Below are positions 9,607 to 24,600 of a stretch of DNA of 64,000 bases, piece after piece (position 1 is the first letter of the stretch; each line of letters begins with the position of its first letter). The stretch is from NCBI GenBank assembly GCA_958298945.1, contig OY282609.1:58810220-58874219 (forward strand), in the 5' to 3' direction. The translations under genes and the position numbers were made by a program. The DNA is from Atherix ibis. Lineage: Eukaryota > Arthropoda > Insecta > Diptera > Athericidae. The notes beneath the pieces were generated by a model. The model was not told the DNA's origin and did not search any database. It worked only from the letters and a program-made list of their open reading frames with translations.

Positions 9607-12600
9607 ATGTCAGTTTTGTGCCAGTCTGAAGAAATAATTGTAGACAACACCGAGTACAACAGTGACGAAGGGGACGATAATATACGGTAGGTCTAGTGTA
9701 GTAGCGTTTGTACTTTTGGTTTTTTAATGGGGACACATATGAATTTCCGAATTAATTGAATTTAAATTGGATGTATAATATGTATCCAATCTGAATTGTG
9801 GATAGTGCATCAGTAATTTACAAGAATGTGGCCGTAGTCAAAGGCGATTTCTTGATGGATTTTATTTTCAAAACGTTTTTTTCCTGATAAACATTCCCAT
9901 ATGATTGGTTTGTGTCTTGTTGTGGAGCGCGGGCATATTTTCTTAAGCGTCGTTGTTCCTAGACAGCTGGGTGCATAAAATGTTAGAAGGTTTATCGATC
10001 TTTCGATTGTTGTAAACGAAGAAAATCCTCATTATTATTACAAAATGTATTTTTATTATTATTTTTTTTTTTTTGTAAAAATGTTATTTGGTTTATTTTA
10101 AGTATTTTTTTTTTGTTGCATAAAATAGAATGAATGAATGAAAAAGAAAAAGAAGAGAAAATGTAGAGAAGCCAATCGGAAAAAAATTGGTTAGTCAAAA
10201 AAATGTACTCCGTCTGTACTCATTGGCCACACAGAAATTCCAGGAATTTTTGCGGCGAATCGAAAATGAGAAAATAGAATACGTCTTATAGCGTATGAAA
10301 TCTTTGCTAAAAATGTATGCATGGATGTGTGTGTGATTAGTTGGTTGGCCGTGCGATCCATGAGATCGATTGAATAAGCATGTGGTGGTTTCAGTCAATA
10401 ATGCACTTGAAAAGTGAGTGCAAATGGTTTGTGCAACTTACGTTAATAAACAGTATTGTGTATTTGCGGGGGAAATGTGTAGGAAGGCAAGAAACATAGT
10501 AAAAATTGTCTGCAAGCACTAGTACGAGTACTATCGCTGCGCCGAAGTCCGTATATGTCCAGTAGGGGTAGGCAAATGTGCACAAACATTGTCACGAATT
10601 TGTACAGTCATAATTATAGGGTACGCCGTTATTACCGTGGCTGCGACACTAACGCTGTAGTTGTAATTGTGAATATATGAAGTTGGCAATCTCTTACTTA
10701 ATACTCTTTGGTCAACGTAAGAAAAAATAGAAAATCTCGTTGCCAGGCGGTCGCCCATAAAATACGCACAATTACCGATGCTCTAATCACAGCAAAAATA
10801 CAATCAACAAACAAAATGTATATGCACAGAGTAGTGGTCTCTTAATTTTTTTTCGCAACACGTGTACGATATTATGTGAATTCTGCATGTGTGTGGTGTA
10901 TTAAAAGCGTAAGTGTATTGCGATGATTTTACGTTCCACAGAATGCTTAAGGAAAATAAGGAAGAGAGCGTGGAAAATGCTGTAATAAATAGAAAAATAA
11001 TATGTAGATCCTATAGTGGAGTAGTGAATACGTGAGATTTGTTAAAGAGCTTAGCTTATCATCGATTGATTTAGGAAGAGAGATGTGGAAAAGAAATATA
11101 ATGGTATGCGCGTCGTCAGTCAGCCAAGTCAAACTACAATGTGGTACTGCGGAATAAATGGGAAAGGAACGGTATCCGATTGAAATGGAATTCCAATAAG
11201 ATTGCGAATTGGAGAGGATTTGAGGCGTTGCCATTGCTTACTGAAGAAGAGAAGAAAAGTTTCCTGCGAAAATATAGAAGCCATTCAGAGAGCGGAGCAC
11301 ACACGTCACCACAAATGCTGTTGCTGTGTTGCTACTACTGAAATGAGTACAGATTACGGCTTCAGTGTGTTGCGTACAGCAGGCGAACATTTAAATGTGT
11401 GACCGACTATGTTTGCATATATGAACGCTGGTATAACACAGTAGTAAGTTCGCGCCACATTGTATTTTTGGATTTTTTCCAGGGAAGCCACATATTTTCG
11501 TTTGAAACAAGACTACTTTAACGTATGATTGTGAGTCACATGTTTTACTAATACGGTGACCAGCTGTGAAGAATGCTTGTGGATCTGAATATGTTTATCT
11601 GGTTGGAAAGTTGGTTAAGTTTGCTGTCTGCTGCCTGCCTGCCTACCTGGTTAGTTATTTGATTGGCTTCTGTTTTTGGCGATTTCCCTGACCTATTAAT
11701 ATTAGTTTAGCCGGCATTTTGTAAAATAAAGACCATCTGAGTGATCTTTTACAAAAAAAATCGAAAAATTTCTTATTACCCATTTTTAAATTATTATCAT
11801 TAGAAGGTTTTTCTGGATATGATTTTAATTTTTCTGCAATTATTCATAAATTATCTGATGTTCTTTCGATTTCGTATTCATCAAAGAAATTCCATTACTA
11901 CGAATACATATAGCGGTAGAAGACACACAGTATACGATTTGATCACATGGAGTGTAAGATGTATTTATTAATGGTACCATTTAAAGTGCCGGACACCATA
12001 TACGAGCATAAAATGCACATGTGAATTTTTTCAAAGGAATGCAATTGCATAGCTTGTATTGAAAGTATTACCTCCAACGCATTCTTATTAATAACTTTGT
12101 GAATCGATCGTATGCCAGATACCTGCAGCTGCCGTACCTCAATATATATTTATTCGTTCCCTAAGGTCAGAATGTTTGCAAAGTTAGAAGAGTACGGCGG
12201 TGGGATTTCTTTGCCGAAAAGATTTTTTTTTTTTTCATTTTTAAATTTGTGAGTAAAAAATCATAATAATTTTTACTCGCTCATACATGTAGTAATTTAT
12301 TCTACTCAACAATGACTAGTAGAGTAGCCTTGATTTCAGTTTGTTTTGATTTTTTTTCCCTCCCATATCGTTTTTTTTTGTAGTAAATAAAGAGAAAATA
12401 TAATACTAAGTTTTTAATTGGTTTTCTTTTAGTTTCCTCCTTATAAATAAACATACTAATTTAGGGAAGGTAAATGCTTTTAATAAATAAAAAAATTATA
12501 ATTTAAAATGTTTTCTTTACATTTTATATATTATAGTAATTTGTGGAAAATATTTATCATGTGTGTATGCGTCTTACTATATATAAGAATTGCATGCGAT

Positions 12601-15600
12601 CTCATCAAAGCGGAAGAGTAAACTAATGAAGGATTGATCTGGTTGAAATTGTTAGAAAGCATATTAAATGTATTAACCGACAATTGTGCATAATATACTT
12701 GAATGACGTTCCATTTTCGTATATGAATTGGAATCGAGAATGCAATTTTGTAAAATATCGCTGAGCAAAATTAATAAATATGAACGTATGTGTTTGTAGT
12801 TTGCTTGTGTAGATAGCGCGCATGCACAGATGTATGTAGTTCATTGACAAATATCGTGCCGGCGCTATCGTTTGCCATTTTAAAAAGTACCGCTATTGAA
12901 TTTATTAGCGTATCAAAGAATTTTTCAATTCTGTCATATGTGTGACTAGTATTGTGTTGAGAGTAGCCAGTATGGAGGCATACTAAATTGTAGTTTCATT
13001 ATACTATATTATCTTATCACCCATTGGCATTAGGTGCAAAACGTTTACACATCACATGCTCGTATCATCATCACAATATTCCGCGCTTTTCTATTTTTGC
13101 ACTTTGAAACTTGCATCGACATCGAGAAGTGCACTTGTTTGTGGTGACGTACAGAAGAGAGATGGGGTTGACTTGTATACTCATCATATTAAACCAGTTA
13201 AATAATGAATAAAATATATTATTATTTTATTATTGTTCAATTTTTATTATTGTTAATACAAGTTAAAAAAAAAAATATGAAAATAAAAGCAAACAAAAAA
13301 AACTTGTTTTTTTTAAAACAAATTATGAAAGAAATTTTTTATTAACAAACAAATGAGTAATGAGGAAAAGTAAATAAATGCAATGCTTATTAAGAGTGTA
13401 GCAGAGATAGATAGAGGTCTTGTGTGTTTTTAAAAAAGCCGGCCAAGGAGGGACAGAAATTTCTGTATCGGCTGACTTCACTGCTGATTACTAACTGTGT
13501 AGTACGCTAAATCACCATATGATACATGTGCACAACCACACGAAGAAAAAAAAGAGTATAACGAGTGCGAGCACAGTGGAACAGTTGATAATTGGCATAA
13601 GTTGTATGCACTGCAGAATTGTTTGAGCGGCGGTATGAGAGAGAATAGTTTTAAAAGTGTGCGTTGAATAGACCGACCGGCATAGCACACACCATACACC
13701 ATACACAATATAATATGCTTTTCCAGATGAAACAGCAAATTTTACGACGTAGCACCTCCGCGTGTTGTTTAGTGACTAGAAATTGTGTAATAGATCAGCT
13801 GTTTTTGTGTCAATTTTATTATTATAGAAACAAAAAAATTGCGTTTTATTAAAGTTAAATCGTATTTATTATTTATTTGAAAATAATCATTGGGAAATTT
13901 CGAACAGTTTTAATAATAAATAATCAACTATAATTCTGTTTATAGTAAAATTTAATTGTAAGTGCGTGGTTTTAATTTTTTATTGTCATCACTTTTTTGT
14001 CTTCTTTCAAAATGGTGTATTTGCTAGAAAGTTTTTAATAATTTTTCTTATCATAAATAATAAATTGTATGAAAATTTATTTTCTTCATATGTATATATA
14101 TATATATATATACATAAATTAAAATGCAACAAAAACCATAAATAAACGCTAATGTGTGCATAACCTTTTACAATAAATAAATATTTTTTCTGGATATTTT
14201 ATAAAAACAAATGCGCAGTTCATTTATAACAATTGAAAAAATTATATTTACATAGTTTTTTTTTTGTAAATAGAAATGGTTTTTTTTTTATTAATATTTA
14301 ATATTTCTAGCTGTATTTTGTGTATTAGAAATAAAACCTTATAATTAAGGGTGAAAGTATTTTGTTGTTTGAAATTTGAGCGCGAAATTTAAATACATTA
14401 AAAATTGAGTTAAATTTATTTAAATCTCTTTACATCGATGTTTTTACAATATTTTCGTTTATTTATTTATATTTATTAGTAAATGAGGGCTGGTGCATTG
14501 CTAATTTTGATTTTTCTAAAATAAGAACCAGAGATGCTGATATGTAGAGTAGGATGAACACTTTTCTGGCGCCTCTTACACATTTTTAGTGAAATCCTGT
14601 GTATTTTTTTTTTTTTTTTTTGGTTTGGAGACCTTCCAGTCTCCAATTGGTATATGGTATTTTAAATTATTTTATAAAAAAAATTTTAAAATGTATTTTT
14701 TCTACTAAGCATAACTAAGTGTTTTTGCACTTGTTAATTTTTACTATGCGTATAAAATAAATAAAGATAAGACAGTTTATTTCGACAATTAAGAGAAATC
14801 TGGTGTCCCATTTATTTTTATGCCAACAAAAAAAAAATCTGCTTTTTTTTTCCTTTCGGAGACCGACTGCCTAATGAAAGCAGTGTAATTTTGACCAGTT
14901 ATTCGACGTATTGCAAACAAGTGCGAATTTTAAGAAGAAATGTAACTGAACAAAAATAGCTACTAATATATTATTTCTTGTGCAACAACATTGTCTGCGT
15001 TATTACTCTGAAAATCTATTTATAGTGTGTGTGTCATTCTTATCCTAAGAGGATCTGGTATTTAAATAGATATTCATTTCTCTTTTATAATATTGGTTTA
15101 TGCATTCAGTTCTGTAATACAATGTAAGGAATCTGTCCACACAAAAGAAAAAAAATATTTTTTCGTTGTTTCTTGTTTATACCAAAATTTTCATTATTTT
15201 TCTCAAAAGGGGCTGATAATCGGGAATGTAATTTTTTGTTCAAGTGCAAGTAATCTTTTATCTTATAAAAACTTATGCTAAAATTTTTAATATCAAGAAT
15301 TTTTCATTCCTTATTAAAAAAAAAAAAAAGCTAATAGAAAGAATAATAATAATCAACAAATTCGTATCTTCTATTTTTTAAAGAATCTTATAACTTAACT
15401 ATCTCGCACATATATTTTTAAAATACACTTTGTTTTTCTTCTGTCGGTAGTTTGTGGAATTTGGTTGGCGTTATGGGGGAGGGGGTAACGGGGTGTTAGG
15501 AAAGAGATACTATTTTCAATTTCGTATAAATTTTTTCTGGGTCAAAAATGATGTCTGTTTCGTGTTTTATCGCACGTACGTATAATTTGGATTTGATTTT

Positions 15601-18600
15601 TTCAGAAGGGTGGGTGGGTGTATGTGTAGTGTTATTTTTGTTGTATAATTTTTTTTTTTATAAATAATTATGAAAATAATATTTAATGCAAAATGGTTAA
15701 ATATGTGACGTTCCAAATAAATGAATTTAATACTACGAGGCTTGTTCAAAAAGTATCGCGAATTTTGAATTTCCGCGGGTTATGTATATTCAATTTTCAA
15801 TTCTTTTGTGGCGTTATGTTGTTACTTATGTATCTCACTTATACCGACAAGTTCGGGCATTTTTGAAGAATCAGTTAATTTATGACAGCTGTTTTGCTTG
15901 CACGTGTTTTGGCTTGTCTTCGATTTTTGCCCGTTCCAAAAAATGGATCAAAGAATCTGTTTCGGGAACAAGAAAAAGTCACAGGGGGCCAGATCTGGGG
16001 AATACGGTGGCTGCGGCATTATTAGTGTGTTTTTGGCCAAAAATTTGCGGACAAGCAACGATGCGTGAGCAATTTTTGTTCTTCCACAAATCCGGTCGTT
16101 TCTGGTATTACTTCCGCATAACTTGCAGGTAATATTCCTTATTGACCGTTCTACCCTGTGGCAAAAACTGATGATGCACCACGCCCCTGCAATCGAAGAA
16201 AACTAGCAAAACCTTCACATCCGACCAACCTTGCGCGCTTTTTTCCATTGGGATGTTTAACCTTTGGTTTCTACGTACGGCATGACCATAAACCCATGAT
16301 TCGTCACCAGTTATGACCCTCTCGAGCAAATTTGGGTCGTCGCGGACAGAGTCCAACAGTTCTTTAGCAATGTTAATGCGATGCTGTTTTTGGTCAAAAA
16401 TGGGCAAAAATCGAAGACGAGCCAAAGCACGTCGGCATAACTGAGAGACATGAGTACCAACATAACGCCACAAAAAATCGAAAATTTAATATAGTGTCGG
16501 ACATAACTAAAGCACGGAGGTTATTTTGCTTGCATTTCTATTTTTGTCGCAGTCTATTTTTTATACGTTGTTAATAATCTTGTTATATTTTGTTGTTGTT
16601 AATAAATATTTTTTTTTTTTTTTTATTTATAATAAATGACGTTTTTCTATAAAAAAAAACACAAAATGTGTACACATTCAATAAAAAATATCAATTTAAT
16701 AGAAGAAGAGAAAATGAAATGCAAGCAAAACAACCTCCGTGCTTTAGTTATGTCCGACACTGTACGTAACCCGCGGAAATTCAAAATTCGCGATACTTTT
16801 TGAACAGATCTCGTATTTTAAAAAATAAAATAATTCACATAGACTGGACAAGTTTAATGTCATTAATATAATCTGTAAAAATATTTACTTTTCTTTAAGC
16901 ATTTTATCGAATTTTTAAATATATACTGTTACATTTATATTGACTAAAAGCTTGATTTGCTTGATAAAAATTCAAAATAATTTTCATTGCTTATGAAATT
17001 TTTGTGCAACCTAATATTTAACTATTAAAAACACATTCATAGAAAAAAATAGTTGCAGCTCTTTTTTTAAAAATATTTTTATGAAATGTCCTTTAATTAT
17101 CTTTAAAAAAATACATTGTTTTTGTTTATATTTTGCAATTCTAGTTTATCGTATGAGGATTGTGGTAGCGAACAATATCAAATAAATTACTATCATACAA
17201 CATCCGCTGGTACGGGAACAACGGGTACAATTGTTGGATCAGGTGTTAACCATCTTCAATCCCAACAACAGCAACAGCAGTTAAATAATCTGTCAGCAGC
17301 GTCGTCAAAGTCGGAACATTATATTATCGCATCGTCAACGCCACAAGGAAAGACTATAACGTCAAAGGTCATAATGGAGAATGAGAAAAAAATGCGACGA
17401 GAAATTGCTAATAGCAATGAAAGACGTCGAATGCAGAGTATAAATGCCGGATTTCAAAGTCTGCGTTCATTACTACCGCATCATGAGGGCGAAAAATTGA
17501 GTAAGGTAAGTTACATGGTTTCATTCAATAACATACGAAGTTTGGCTCCTCAGTTCAGTTCAGCTCAGTTCACTTCATTTCTTTTAAGTATGCCTCATAC
17601 GGCGACAGAACACCATACAATCGGCAAGGAGAAAACCATAGAACTCTTTATTTTTTGTATATAATCTCTGCGGCCCTTTATGGGAGTTTTTTTTTTTTTT
17701 AATAAAATATATTATAACATAATATATGTGTATGGTGTTTGTGCTTGGATATAGTAAAAATCTCGCGGGTTTATGAATAATTCACTTTTTCTCTGCAATT
17801 TAACCCTTTACTATTATTCAATAGGCGTTGGCTTACATAATATAAATTAGAATGATTGTTGATAAGAATTATTTTATTTGTAATTGTAGGATTAATTTCC
17901 CATTTATATTCATTGAGTACATATCAATTCTATTCTTCTAAAGAGGTGAGCGGCGGCTAATAAACTAAACTGTTAGCTGGTTGGTAATTTTCAAATATTA
18001 TCGGCTACGTTGTCTTTTATATAAATTTTATTTTTTTATACAATATTATTTAATAAATATTCACACAATAATAAATTGAATAAAGAATGCAAAGCAACAA
18101 AAAAACAAACAATTTTCTTCTTATCTATTTCAGATTCTCAGATCAAATGAATAATATTCTAATCAAATTAATATATTTATAGAGCAAAGAGTAAATTTTA
18201 AATATCAATAAAATTTATAGAAATAAAAAATGATAATAGTAATTTTTCGTTTTGTAAGTGTGTATTGTACATGTATGTGCGCATGCATATTCAAGAAAAT
18301 CGTACTATAAGCCTCGGCTTTTTAATAAACTACTACTACTATTATTATTGGTGTACTATTTTCTTGTACTATTCGTAAATAATAATTTTTGAAGTTTTAC
18401 TCTACTATCACGACTACATTGGAATAATTGTGCAATTTTAATGAATGGAAAGAAGGCGGTGTCAACCAACTATAACTCATATATTTTTTCTCATTTATTC
18501 TTCTGACTTTTTATTCATATTTTTCTCTACTCTAATATTATTAATGTGAGAATAATTTTTTTTTAAGAATACAATATTTGCACAATACACTAGCAATTGT

Positions 18601-21600
18601 TCTATAATATAAATGCATGGTCATATATAGTTGGATTTTTGAGAGGGAATTTTCTCACCAGTTCTTGTTGACTTTTGGGCATTTTATGTAGCGTTTAGGT
18701 ATTTAATAAAAGCCTAGTTTAAAAATTATTTAAATGTACATCATTTGGTCGTATTAATCATCATCTGAACTCTGAAGCTCTGAAGATAGTAAGAGTATAC
18801 CATTATCCTACTCACTCAGATTTGTACGGACTTAATTTGATAGGATGAAAAAAAAAATATAATTTTAAACATTTATCGATTGTTTTGTGTGTGTCATCAG
18901 TATGATCAATTTTCTATAAGGAAAAAATAATAATACCCTATTCCTCTATCCTATTGTCAAAATATTATATTAAATTGGAACATTTTAAATGAAATTTTAT
19001 TTAAAAAAATACAATTGCAATAGTGTCGGAAGTCGTTCTCAAAATGCACGGATCCATGAAGAATAACAATAATTATTTGTATCTCGTCCGCCTATTTTCT
19101 TTCGTACACGTTCTCATACACATACAAAAAAACGTACCTGAATATAAATATTAATATTTAATGCAATTGACGTATAAAAGTATTTTATGCGCCATAATCG
19201 TGTAGGTCTTATTATTGTCTGCTCACCTGCTGCCCACCTGATGGCGAACTGTGATTAACTGATTGTCGCCAGTGTCTGTCTGTCTGTCTCTGCTGTATCA
19301 GTTACTATTTTTCCTTTTACAACATATGGTCATGTCGATAGGAAATTATGTCTTTATAAAGCCATATTATCATTGTAAAAGGGCTTAAAATTAACTTTCA
19401 TATTTTCTAATGAATTAATTTCATTTATATTCAACAAAAAAAAATGATTTTTCGAATTTAGATTGTCTCGTTTCTCTCCTGGTTACTGTGTTCCTTTTTT
19501 TTCCCCACAATTTTGTACAAATAATTATCATGGAAAAACCATTTATAAATCAATTTATGCATATCTAAGCAACCCCTGTCCCACTTCTCTGAACTCATTG
19601 GGGAAGCAAGACACGACTTTCAGGATATTTTCTTGATTCTTTTCTATATAATGTCTCTAAAAATGTCAATTTCTTTAAAAAGAAAAATTAGAAAAGAAAC
19701 TAAAAATTAAATGCAGTATTCTTCTTGAGACCGTCTCATAGTCTCACTATTTCTAAATTGTTGTAGTTGGTTTTTAAGTTTAAAGACGTCATCGAACGTT
19801 TTGTGACGACAACAGTCGTATTCAGACGTTATCGATTTCGAAACACTCAAATTTTCTCCATGACAAAAACTCATTCTGCTGTGTGAGAGAGATACATTAA
19901 TTTTATAATGTCTCTCTCGCGTAACAGAATGAATTTTTAAAAAAATAATTAAATTTTTTTTAATTTTGCTTGAGGATGAGAGGGGAAGGGGTTAATTGAG
20001 AATACATAAACATTATTTTACGTTCGATTAAAAATTCTTTGAAATTTGTTAATTTAAATGTAAAAGTTTTGAAAAAATAAGTAAAAATTCAACAAAAAAT
20101 TTACTAAAATTGGGGGATGTTTTTTTGTATTTATGAGGTTATTTTTTTGAAGTTTTGACCTTTGCCTTTTCAACATTGAATATTTAATTGCACTCAAAAA
20201 TAGCTTACCCTCAATACAATATTGCTTCATGTCCTTTTATATTAGAAATGATTGGTAGTAGTGGACGGGACGTTGACATATACTATCGTACATATTTTGT
20301 AGACATTTTTTAAGTACAATCACTATTACTTTCTATAGTGCATACGATATATTACACATTTTCACATATGATGAAATTGGAACGCGTTCGAACCGGGAAT
20401 TCTCTCGTATTCGCTGTAGAACCTACAGAATTTAGTCATGCGCTCTGTAAACATGAATTTTGTTGCTAGGACAGCCGAAAGTCTACTTTTGGGTGGATAC
20501 CGTCTCCTTGAAAATGGATGTCTTGACACTGAATTCTATTTGAGATATAAAATTTGTTAATTATTGTGAAAGAACACCCGTAAAAATTTATAGTGAAAAA
20601 GACTTGTGGCAAATTAAATGATTATGAGCATAAACTACTATATAGTCTTGTATCAGTATAGAAATTTTAGACTAATTTCCATTGTAGGTTTTTTTCATTT
20701 GCAATATTTTATAATTAAAAAGAGAAGAAAATGTTTTTCTATACTCCTTTTATGAAAGGCGAAACAAATGGAAAAATCGATTTTATTTTTCTCGTCATGG
20801 CAACAAACTAACTTCTGAGAGGTTCGCTTGCTGCTGCTGTTCATTTGTCCTTTTCCCTCCTACACATACATTATATACTCAGTCGTGCAAGTTCATATCT
20901 CTCGAGCTTCCAAATCTTATGTCTGTATTGAAGTACATTATTTTTTCATGTCGATTTTTTCTCCCATTTTTGTCATACCAAATCAAGTGCGATGTGAACG
21001 AACTCAGGACTTTCGCGCTTATTCATATCACAACATAGTCATATCCTTGTACAAGGATTTAGTTTAGAGAATATCCCCTTATACACATTGCTTTACGAGC
21101 TAGTCTTTTTTCTATTGTAGTTAAAAAATAACTCGTAAAGCATTTGTGTATAAGGGATATTCTCTAAACTCGTTCTACGTGTACTTAATAAAACTTTTTT
21201 TTAAAAAAAGTACAATAGATGCAGACCGATTTCTAATAGGCGTGTGAGCATACATAACCTAGCTTTTTTGTAAACACGTGTTTAAATAAAAAATTCAAAT
21301 CAGAAATTTTTTTCGGAAATATATTTGAATTTTTTTTTTAGTTAGTATTAGAAAACAAATATATATTAATCATCCCTCAAAATTCAAGAAGAGACAATCG
21401 TTTAGGAAAAAACATTTTTAATATATTTACATTTTTTCTTCTTTAAAACAAACAAAAAATATTATTTTTCGATTTGCCGAAATTTAAATTTAAACCATCC
21501 GGGGGACGGTGAGGTGCATTAGAAAGTATGAATGTTGGGTTTAGTAAGGGCGGAGAGAGGGGTAGCAGGGGTAGGGGTTAGTTATTCCAATTTAAAATAT

Positions 21601-24600
21601 GTAAAAATTATTATTGTATTTTTTAATAGAGAATATACCGGAATTCTATAATTATTTTTAACAACAACATTTTGTGGTTGCATAGAGAATGCATGTGACA
21701 CAAACACGTTTGCCTATACGATTATAATGATCTGCCGCGATTTATTTATGGATTGCTCCGTTACATTACGGAGTAAATTCCAAGTCAATGAGTCATACAG
21801 TTAGCCATAACCATACGCCATCATAAATATTAATTCATTCATTTGTTCATTCATGATGTGATGATGATGGTTGGCGATGATTGTGCTGCTCTGCTCAGGT
21901 GTTTGTTTTTGTTGAATATGGTGAAGTGCTGTTGCGGATACAGCAGCTGGTGCTGCTACTTCTTCGGAATGTTGTAACTGTCGCTGTCGTTATTGCAGCC
22001 GCCGTTGTTCATGCTGCCCCTATTGTTGCTCTAATTGTTGCCGTTGCTGCTATTACCACCATCTCAACTGTCTCTGTGCCATACTACTATTTCATAGCCG
22101 CCTCAGCGAGCTTACAGTTGCTTTTTGTGTTGGTTTCTATTTCCTATTGGTATCGTTTGTGCATTACAAAATAAATAAAAACATACCGCTGACCTAGTAT
22201 TCATTAAGGCGCGATACATGTATTCAAACGGGGCATACGGAGTTTGCATTATTTGAAATTCCGCCGAGAGAGACACGAGCAAAAATTTCAAAAATGTCAC
22301 TGCAAATACTCGTACTAATCGTACAATTGAGGAATTTGCTAGATAGAGATTGTGCATGAAAGACAAAATGCCTGTATTGTATTGGAAAAGGTAGATGAAC
22401 TGTGGTCGCTCATCAACAACAACAACAACAACAACAACAGCAACAACAACACCAGCAACGGTTAAAAGAAAAACCGAATATCCTATTTATATACGAGAAC
22501 TAAAAAAGGTTTTTTTTTTAAAAACTACTTTTCACCTAAATAGACTAGACTAGACGGTATTAAATACACTTATTGAACGAATAGTTCAATCAGTATTGAA
22601 CTATTTGTAAATTTTGGCGGTTTTGTTCTTTTTCTTTAAGAATTCTTCGAAGAATTTTTATTTTTAATTTAATCTAATATTTTGATATTAAAACCAATAA
22701 TTGTGTCTAATCTAGTGTCTTATATTAAAAATTTAGATGTGATAAGTTCTCCTTGGCATATATTTAATTCGGTATATCTTGATAAATTTTTGATAAAGAT
22801 TGGAATTTCCAATAAATAAACAGCAAGCGAAGACCACTAATAAGTATCGGCGGTTAACAAGTTTGGTCAGCTGATGTTGTAGGAGCGTCCAATGATCTAC
22901 AGATACATTTATGAATTGAACACATTCTTTTCTATACAGAACCAGGAACGGATTATGTAGTTAGCGGTTTTTTTACGTATTTTTTTTTAAATTTCAAGAC
23001 ACAGGTAGGTAGACACCGGAACGAATGAGAAACTACTTCAACATGCTTAAATAGAAAATCGACATGAGGCAATATAAGATTGTTAACTAGACTAGGCCAA
23101 TGCCTGTAATATCGATATAGAGAAAGAGTGAAAAGTTGGACGCAAAGAGGTGCACTGATATTTTTCATAAAGCAGAAGAAAAGCCAAAGTAGAAGTGAAC
23201 TTTTGGCTAGCTAGCCAGAGTAATGTGGGAAAACGAAAAGAAAACCTGCTGCCGCGGCACCTATACATCGATGGTGGATGATGCCATTTAGACAAATGGA
23301 ATTTACTATCTCCAACAAGTCAAAAGTTATTTTTAGAAATAGCACAGCAAAGACCCAGAGGCCGCCGCCGTGTATAGCCGGATATATGCATGGAATAGTT
23401 CGATTGTCTGGTGTTGTCTATATCGGGAAAGAGAGAGAGAGAGAGAGAGAGAACAAATGACTTAAAACGAAAGAAAAGAGGTAGAAAGTTGGCTGTTTGG
23501 TCGTTTGTTTCATGTACAAAAAAACAAAAAGAAAAACAAAAACAGCTGATACAGGGAAGAATTTGATTGAAGAAACTTAGCTTTTCACATTTGAGAAAGA
23601 AGAAAAGATTTTGAATAGAAGCATGGTCGCTGGCCGGAATAGGAGAAGTGATCTGTCTTGTAAATAGAATAAAGCAATTATCGTACACCACACCATGTGC
23701 AAATATTCAATAGAACCGATACATGTGCCAATACAATTAAATATTTATGATGGTAAAAAGAATTCCAAAAGAAAAAGTGTTTTTATTTAAAAGAAAAACG
23801 TTCTTTTGTTGCGTTGAAGAATGTCAGTAATTTTTCTATTGTAATTTTTTTTACAAAAAATAATGTTCAACTGTGTGTATAAGTATTGTATTGAAAAAAA
23901 AAGAGAGGGGAGGTTTGTGGTGATATGATGCAATTTTGTATGTTTTCCTCTCATTATCTCTTAGAAAATGAAAAAAAAAATACATTTTCAATATCAATGG
24001 AAATAGTTTTATTAATGGTACATATACAAAGCGTCTTTGATCGAAAAATTAAATGTTGGTACGTTGAAAACTTAAGATTGAATGGGGAAATTATCGGCAC
24101 TCAAGAAGTATTGAATTATTTTATGAATCAAAATGCTGGAGAGACGTGGGATGATTATTGCTTACACTGCCAGTTTAACCGTAGGTGGTTAATTAATTGT
24201 TGCTGCATTAATGAATTTACATGGAGAGTTGTAGGAAGATTATATTTTTTTTGTTTTTATTAAAACAATATTCGATTCATTGATTAAATTTCTACATTTT
24301 TTTTCTACGTAGATAAATTTCTACATTTTTTTTTCTTAAGGAAATAAGTTAAAATTTATATAAAACCGGGTTACTTATACAATTTCTATTATATTATAGA
24401 AATTTTTAATAAGAAAACAATCGAAATTAGAAGCTGATTTATTTACAATGTTTGATTTTAAAATATTTACCAATTACAAACTATTTTTGTTAATTACCGC
24501 ATAATATGACATTTCTTCGTGTCTGCCTCCATGTTAAATGTTGTAAAATAACATATAAAACAAAACATGTAACGATTTGTTATAAATAATAGATTTTTCG

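Noticed and set aside
15782..16132. 116-codon plus-strand frame in the mariner
   Set aside because: It reads through inverted-repeat and antisense transposase sequence and does not resemble a protein.
20386..20400. TTCGAACC, suggesting a tRNA T-loop
   Set aside because: No acceptor stem, D-arm or anticodon arm can be formed around it. I found no tRNA or rRNA gene in the window.
21881..22174. 97-codon hydrophobic frame in cropped intron 2
   Set aside because: It arises from GTT/GCT/TGC-type trinucleotide repeats, has no clear homology features, and lacks splice or poly(A) context.
23925..24263. 112-codon frame in cropped intron 2
   Set aside because: No recognisable motif, and a composition like the surrounding intron; no support beyond length.
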